Made by a program: the position numbers and the translations under genes | Assembly (NCBI GenBank): GCA_905198125.1 | Contig: CAJKBH010000014.1 | Coordinates: forward strand, 7,266-71,265 | Direction: 5' to 3' | Length of the DNA stretch: 64,000 bases | Source of the DNA: an uncultured Porphyromonadaceae bacterium | GTDB lineage: Bacteria; Bacteroidota; Bacteroidia; Bacteroidales; Muribaculaceae | The notes under the pieces: model-generated | Database searches by the model: none | What the model was told of the DNA's origin: nothing | The model's input: the letters and a program-made list of their open reading frames with translations, nothing else | In this document: positions 59,953-64,000 of the stretch, in pieces | Numbering within the stretch: position 1 is the first letter of the stretch | Layout of the letters: each line of letters opens with the position of its first letter

Positions 59953-61434
59953 TCAGTGGCGCCAGAACTTGCGGCTGAAGATGACGATGACGGTGAACAC
60001 CTCCAGACGCCCGATGAGCATCAGCAGCGAGTAGAACCATTTGACCGTAGCGGGCAGCGTGCCGAAGCCTCCGCCGGCACCGGTGGCTCCGTACCCCAGC
60101 CCGTTGTTGCCGATGCACGACGCGGATGCAAACAGACTGTCGGTGAACGAATAGCCGTAGGCGCTCATCAGCATGGCGCCGGCCATCAGCAGGACGGTGT
60201 AAATGGCGAACAAGGACATGATTCTGGACATCTGTGTATCCTCCAGGGCGTGGCCGTTGATTTCGACCGTGACCGTATGCTGCGGATATAGAGCCAGTTC
60301 CACGCTTTTGCGCATATTCTTCCATAGCGCCACGAACCGGTCGATCTTGACGGCTCCGGTAGTCGAGCCGGCGCATGCCCCCATCACCATCAGTATCAGA
60401 ATCACGGAGAGCGCCAGCTGTCCCCACCCCTCGTAACTGCCGAACGAGAAGCCCGTGGTGGTTATGGTGGTGGCCACCTGGAACAGCGGTTCCAGCAGGT
60501 TGCGTCCAAGGCCGCCGTCATTGCCGTTGATGAAGCGCGCAAGGGCAAACAGAGCCCATGATATAAGCACGATAAGGCCGTAAGCGCGGAACACGTCGTT
60601 GCGCATCAGCGGGCGCCAGTTGCCACGCAGCAATCCGTAAAGCAGCATGAAGTTGACCCCTCCCACCAGCATGAATACCGCCACCACCCAGCCGACATAG
60701 TCCGAATTCCAGGCCGCGATGCTGGCGTTGCGCGTGGAGAAGCCGCCCGTAGACATCGTGGAGAATCCCTGACACACCGCATCAAACAAGTTCATCGGTC
60801 CGCACCACAGCAGCAGGATCAGCACCGCCGTCAGCAGCAGGTACACGTAGAGCAGCGATTTGGCCGTCTGCCCCACACGGGGATGCAGTTTGTCGTGGGT
60901 GATGCCCGTTACCTCGGCGTTGAACAGCGACACGCTGCCCGACTGGTTCAGCGCCGGCAACACCACGAGCATGAATATAACGATGCCGAGGCCTCCCACC
61001 CATTGCGTCAGCGCGCGCCAGAACAGGATGCCGTGGCTCAGCGACTCCACGTCGGCAAAGACAGTGGCCCCGGTGGTGGTGAAGCCCGACATGGTCTCGA
61101 AGAATGCGTCCGTCACGCTCAGCGGCGCGGGCATGAACATGAACGGCACCATGCCGATAAGGGAATAGGCTATCCAGATGAAGGTGGTGAGCAGGTATCC
61201 CTCGCGGCGGTTCATCTGCAACTTGTAATGCCGGCCTCCGCCAAGCTGTATCAGCCCCACTCCCACCGTAGCCGACAGCGCCGCAGCCGACAGGAATATC
61301 CACCATTCACTCTCGCCATACATCAGCGACACCAGCAGCGGCAGCAGCAGCATCACCGCCTCGACGAACAGCAGACTGCCCGTCACGTTGCTTACCGTGC
61401 GGTAATCGATGTGTATCCTCGACAGACGTTTCAT
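59953..61434 (-). CDS. trkH: TrkH-type potassium transporter subunit
   Basis: A 493-residue K+ translocating membrane protein of the Trk/Ktr superfamily, with four M1-P-M2 repeats. Selectivity-filter-like glycines occur after TTGATVFAD, STGGFSTRNAS, TTTGFSFGS and IGNNGLGYGA. Works with the TrkA gating subunit encoded just upstream (4-bp overlap). Confidence 0.94.
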   Translation of the reverse strand: MKRLSRIHIDYRTVSNVTGSLLFVEAVMLLLPLLVSLMYGESEWWIFLSAAALSATVGVGLIQLGGGRHYKLQMNRREGYLLTTFIWIAYSLIGMVPFMFMPAPLSVTDAFFETMSGFTTTGATVFADVESLSHGILFWRALTQWVGGLGIVIFMLVVLPALNQSGSVSLFNAEVTGITHDKLHPRVGQTAKSLLYVYLLLTAVLILLLWCGPMNLFDAVCQGFSTMSTGGFSTRNASIAAWNSDYVGWVVAVFMLVGGVNFMLLYGLLRGNWRPLMRNDVFRAYGLIVLISWALFALARFINGNDGGLGRNLLEPLFQVATTITTTGFSFGSYEGWGQLALSVILILMVMGACAGSTTGAVKIDRFVALWKNMRKSVELALYPQHTVTVEINGHALEDTQMSRIMSLFAIYTVLLMAGAMLMSAYGYSFTDSLFASASCIGNNGLGYGATGAGGGFGTLPATVKWFYSLLMLIGRLEVFTVIVIFSRKFWRH

Positions 61435-62771
61435 CTGAACAATTTTTCATATTTGTTCAGCGACCCCGACAGACTGAACACCACCACGTGGTCACCGGTC
61501 TGTATCCGGGTGTCGCCCGACACCAGCATTCCCTCGCCGTTCCGGACTATACCCGCCAAGGTCATTCCGTTTGGCAGCTTCAGGTCTTTGACGGCGGCTC
61601 TTGTGATTTTGGAATCCGGCGCCGCGACTATCTCCGACACGTCGGCATCCTCCAGCGACAGGCATCGTGAGGTCTCCATATTTTTTGAATCCAGCAGCAT
61701 CTGCAGGATGGAGCTGGACGTAAGCAGTTTCTTGTTGACCACCACGTCGATGTTGAGATTCTCGGCCTCTGTGAAATACTGTATGTCCTCGATTTCGGCT
61801 ATGGTCCGGGGCACCCCCGCGTCCTTGGCCAGCAGGGAGCCGACGATATTCATTTCCGACGAGTCGTTAACGGCGATGAACGCATCGGTGCTTTCCAGCC
61901 CTTCGTCGCACAGCATTTCGTAGTCGCGCTGGTCGGCGTTTACCACGGTCACGGAAGGATAGCGCGCCGAGAGCTTGCGGCACCGTGCCGTGTCGGCATC
62001 GATTACCGTGATGTCATAGCCCGAATGTTGCAAAGCCTGCACTATCTGACGCGCAAGCTTGCCGGCGCCGGATATCATGACCTTCTGCACGCGGCACGGA
62101 CTGTGGCCGCATAGCCCGGCCACTCTGTCGGCCCCGTCGGGCAGCATGGACAGATAGACTATGTCGTTGGCCTCAATGCGGTTGTCGCCTTTCGGGATAA
62201 TGGTCTTGCCCTTGCGCCTGATGGCCGCCACGTGGAACGGGTGTTCCGATTTCAGCAGTTCGTACAGATGCCGTCCCGCCAATTCAGATTCGGGTCGAAC
62301 CTTAACGCCCACTATCACCAGTGCGCCGTCGTGCAGTTCAAACCACTGCTTCACCCAATTGTGTTTCAGCAAGGTGCGTATCTGGTGCGCCACAAGGTAT
62401 TCGGGGTATAGTGCGATGTCGATGCCCGTGTGTCGCAGCACATCGCGCATGGCGTCGGTTATCAGCTCGCCGTTGTCGATGCGGGCCACGGTACGCCCGG
62501 CGCCTAACGCTTTGGCCAATTGCGACGACACGATGTTCTCGTTGCCCCACGGAGTGACGCTTACGAACAGGTCGCACCCCGCGACGCCCGCACTTTTCAG
62601 GTTGGACGGCATCACGCCCGACCCGTACTGCACCATTATGTTGTTGCGCGAGTCAAGTTCCTCCAGGCGCTTGCGGTCCTCGCCTATGAGCACCACATCC
62701 TGGTTCTCGGCGCACAGTTGCCGCGCCAGATGACACCCCGTGTCGCCGTCGCCCGCTATTATGATCTTCAT
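61431..62771 (-). CDS. trkA: Trk system potassium uptake protein TrkA
   Basis: A 446-residue cytoplasmic gating protein with two RCK units: nucleotide-binding motifs GDGDTGCHLARQL (about 7-19) and SGAGKLARQIVQAL (about 233-246), each followed by a TrkA_C domain. NAD(H)/ATP binding regulates TrkH. Its stop overlaps the trkH start. Confidence 0.95.
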   Translation of the reverse strand: MKIIIAGDGDTGCHLARQLCAENQDVVLIGEDRKRLEELDSRNNIMVQYGSGVMPSNLKSAGVAGCDLFVSVTPWGNENIVSSQLAKALGAGRTVARIDNGELITDAMRDVLRHTGIDIALYPEYLVAHQIRTLLKHNWVKQWFELHDGALVIVGVKVRPESELAGRHLYELLKSEHPFHVAAIRRKGKTIIPKGDNRIEANDIVYLSMLPDGADRVAGLCGHSPCRVQKVMISGAGKLARQIVQALQHSGYDITVIDADTARCRKLSARYPSVTVVNADQRDYEMLCDEGLESTDAFIAVNDSSEMNIVGSLLAKDAGVPRTIAEIEDIQYFTEAENLNIDVVVNKKLLTSSSILQMLLDSKNMETSRCLSLEDADVSEIVAAPDSKITRAAVKDLKLPNGMTLAGIVRNGEGMLVSGDTRIQTGDHVVVFSLSGSLNKYEKLFR

Positions 62772-62802
62772 CTCGATTCAGGGTCAATTGTTTATCCTGC
62801 TG

Positions 62803-62810
62803 CAAATATA
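62803..62810 (-). promoter_or_regulatory. -7 box of the trkA-trkH operon
   Basis: Reverse strand TATATTTG, 32 bp before the start; no clear -33 TTTG. Confidence 0.6.
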
Positions 62811-62995
62811 ACACTTTTACTCGTAAACTTATGAAATGTTTAAAAATAAAGTTGCAACGTTTGCGTAAACGGCAATAACCTGACTTAGCCCATTCCTCCC
62901 ATAATTATAAAAACCATGTTTTACAGCATAATCTATTGCTGTCTCATAAATTTGTTGTAACTTGGAAGAAATAACCGAAGAAAACGATTGATATC

Positions 62996-63133
62996 ATGGA
63001 TTTCCTGAAACGCAAGGGCTATTATCGCCATCTGATTGTCTACAAAAAGGCAGGATGCATTTTTGACATTATCCCTCCCGATATTTATATTAATACCTGT
63101 CTGACTTCAGGCCATCGGCGTGAAATTAGTTAA
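62996..63133 (+). pseudogene. Truncated four-helix-bundle protein gene
   Basis: Forty-five codons from ATG 62996: MDFLKRKGYYRHLIVYKKAG then CIFDI, the opening of the four helix bundle (suffix) proteins common in Bacteroidetes, after which the sequence no longer follows the family and stops at TAA 63131. Most of the roughly 120-residue domain is missing. A degraded remnant is the simplest reading. Confidence 0.6.
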
Positions 63134-63158
63134 AAAACATCTGAAAGGAAGAAAAATT

Positions 63159-63512
63159 ATGTTGTTCTGGAAGTACTTACGAGAATTTTTGATATTCCGG
63201 TGGCTATTCGGATCGGACCGACATGAGGAGCACAGCGGCCGTACGCAGTCAAGTACAGATTATGAGGCCTGCCATCATGATGACTATTGCGATTATGACC
63301 ATCACGGCCATAATGTGTATTCGCAATCATACGACGACTTGCTTGAGGATCCGGAGGATCTTGACGACTATACCTCAAGGCATCGCGGCCAGGATTATTA
63401 CGATTCGATGTATGGTGACCATGACGACTATGGCTCGTCGTATGGAGGCTATGACGATTACGATTCGATGGGCGGCGTGTTCGACGACTTCGACTCCAGC
63501 GACGACTGGTAA
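63159..63512 (+). CDS. Small Asp/Tyr-rich protein
   Basis: A 117-residue protein: hydrophobic/basic N-terminus (MLFWKYLREFLIFRWLFG) possibly membrane-associated, then a C-terminal two-thirds very rich in Asp, Tyr, His, Gly and Ser, with repeats such as DDYGSSYGGYDDYDS, ending SSDDW. No family recognised. A GTG start at 63120 is in frame, but it lies inside the truncated upstream fragment; ATG 63159 is preferred. Composition alone gives no function. Confidence 0.55.
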   Translation: MLFWKYLREFLIFRWLFGSDRHEEHSGRTQSSTDYEACHHDDYCDYDHHGHNVYSQSYDDLLEDPEDLDDYTSRHRGQDYYDSMYGDHDDYGSSYGGYDDYDSMGGVFDDFDSSDDW

Positions 63513-63562
63513 AAATCCGCTGACCCAAAACAACCCCATTCGGCTTGGGTCCGTTTATACTC

Positions 63563-63603
63563 GATAAAAAGAAATCCCCTAAAACTCAAAGAGTTAAAGG
63601 GGG
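63563..63603 (-). terminator. Terminator downstream of tRNA-Leu
   Basis: On the reverse strand, a hairpin with CCCC/GGGG outer and ACTC/GAGT inner stems (63576-63602) is followed by ATTTCTTTTTAT, 8 bp beyond the tRNA 3' end. Confidence 0.8.
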
Positions 63604-63610
63604 TTTGCTG

Positions 63611-63691
63611 TGCCCAGAATAGGAGTCGAACCTACACGCCTCGCGGCACTCGCACCTGAAACGAGCGCGTCTACCATTCCGCCACCTGGGC
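63611..63691 (-). tRNA. tRNA-Leu (anticodon CAG)
   Basis: 81-nt reverse-strand cloverleaf: acceptor GCCCAGG/TCTGGGC, anticodon stem CTCGT/GCGAG with loop TTCAGGT, long class II variable arm (TGCCGCGAGGCG) and T loop GTTCGACTC. CCA not encoded. Confidence 0.93.
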
Positions 63692-63800
63692 TCGTAATTC
63701 GAAAACCGTCAGAAATACAGTTGTTGTCCGGAATAAATTCCTTATTTCTGCATCCGAGAGGTATTCTCAGGTTATTCGGTTTGTCTGTCTTTCAGTCTGG

Positions 63801-63875
63801 TCGGGGTGAAAGGATTCGAACCTTCGACCCCCTGCTCCCAAAGCAGGTGCGCTAACCGGACTGCGCTACGCCCCG
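63801..63875 (-). tRNA. tRNA-Pro (anticodon TGG)
   Basis: 75-nt reverse-strand cloverleaf: acceptor CGGGGCG/CACCCCG with a single C-A mismatch at the sixth pair, anticodon stem CCTGC/GCAGG with loop TTTGGGA, T loop GTTCGAATC. Upstream of tRNA-Leu by 109 bp and possibly cotranscribed. Confidence 0.93.
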
Positions 63876-63885
63876 AAATCGAGTG

Positions 63886-63917
63886 CAAAATTAATGCGTT
63901 TTTCCGACATTTCCAAA
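63886..63917 (-). promoter_or_regulatory. tRNA-Pro(-Leu) promoter
   Basis: Reverse strand TTTG (63914-63917), 20 bp, TAATTTTG (63886-63893), then CACTCG as at tRNA-Lys. The last 80 bp of the window beyond it hold no recognisable gene. Confidence 0.8.
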
Positions 63918-64000
63918 TATCCGGCAAGAAAAATTATTTTTTTAACACGGCTCTTTCATTTAAAAAAGACTTGAGCTTCCGAAAAGCCTGTTATTTTATA

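Noticed and set aside
63801..63875. tRNA-Pro as a pseudogene because of the acceptor-stem mismatch
   Set aside because: Only one C-A mismatch; anticodon, T loop, D arm and a perfect promoter are intact.

Overview
The window reads as a chromosomal segment of a Bacteroidales bacterium, probably Muribaculaceae or a close relative (family-level placement is inference). Support: promoters of the Bacteroidetes type (TTTG, about 20 bp, TAnnTTTG); few Shine-Dalgarno sites; a meso-DAP type murE; a long Bacteroidetes-type signal peptidase I; and families typical of the phylum (WbqC, DUF4294, GSCFA, NigD-like, PCMD, viroplasmin-RNase H). Core genes are GC-rich, while several accessory islands are visibly AT-richer.

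Layout. 1-1.9 kb: 5' part of mnmG and ybeY, both on the minus strand. 1.9-4.1 kb: a gene-free stretch with three different short tandem repeats leading into an AAA/DUF4143 ATPase. 4.3-19.7 kb: a complete division and cell-wall (dcw) operon, rsmH-ftsL-ftsI-murE-mraY-murD-ftsW-murG-murC-ftsQ-ftsA-ftsZ, with no mraZ. 19.8-24.9 kb: THUMP rRNA methyltransferase, membrane protein, pdxB, RNase H, queG. 25.0-26.4 kb: AT-rich putative toxin-antitoxin pair (DNA-binding protein plus Doc/Fic). 26.6-28.1 kb: rnpA, yidD, tatD-like. 28.1-30.2 kb: an AAA ATPase/RloB defence-type pair lying between two 118-bp imperfect palindromes and two identical 46-bp copies of the tatD 3' end. 30.2-37.5 kb: small secreted protein, orphan nucleotidyltransferase, PCMD protein, then the tightly overlapping dapB-lepB-wbqC-DUF4294-GSCFA-glucosaminidase/LysM operon.

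37.4-48.3 kb is on the minus strand: a tripartite RND efflux operon (overlapping the glucosaminidase gene tail to tail), a glycosyltransferase, pyrH-frr, a flippase-like membrane protein, an EFR1-type flavodoxin/ferredoxin protein and an acidic protein. 48.3-55.3 kb is accessory: an ORF6N protein and an AAA/PD-(D/E)XK protein driven by nearly identical promoters, an internally deleted IS1182-like remnant that splits a terminator, an M48 protease, an ECF sigma factor with a membrane-anchored beta-barrel protein, and two surface lipoproteins. 55.4-64 kb: tRNA-Lys, REP-like palindromes, two secreted proteins, DUF2339, trkA-trkH, a truncated four-helix-bundle gene, an acidic small protein, tRNA-Leu and tRNA-Pro.

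Most noteworthy: the repeat-bounded ATPase/RloB cassette, which looks mobile but carries no recombinase; the Doc pair with a non-Phd partner; the 23-bp repeat array placed just upstream of the ATPase promoter; the promoter module shared by three accessory genes; the IS remnant inside a terminator; and a REP-like hairpin family with a compensatory base change.
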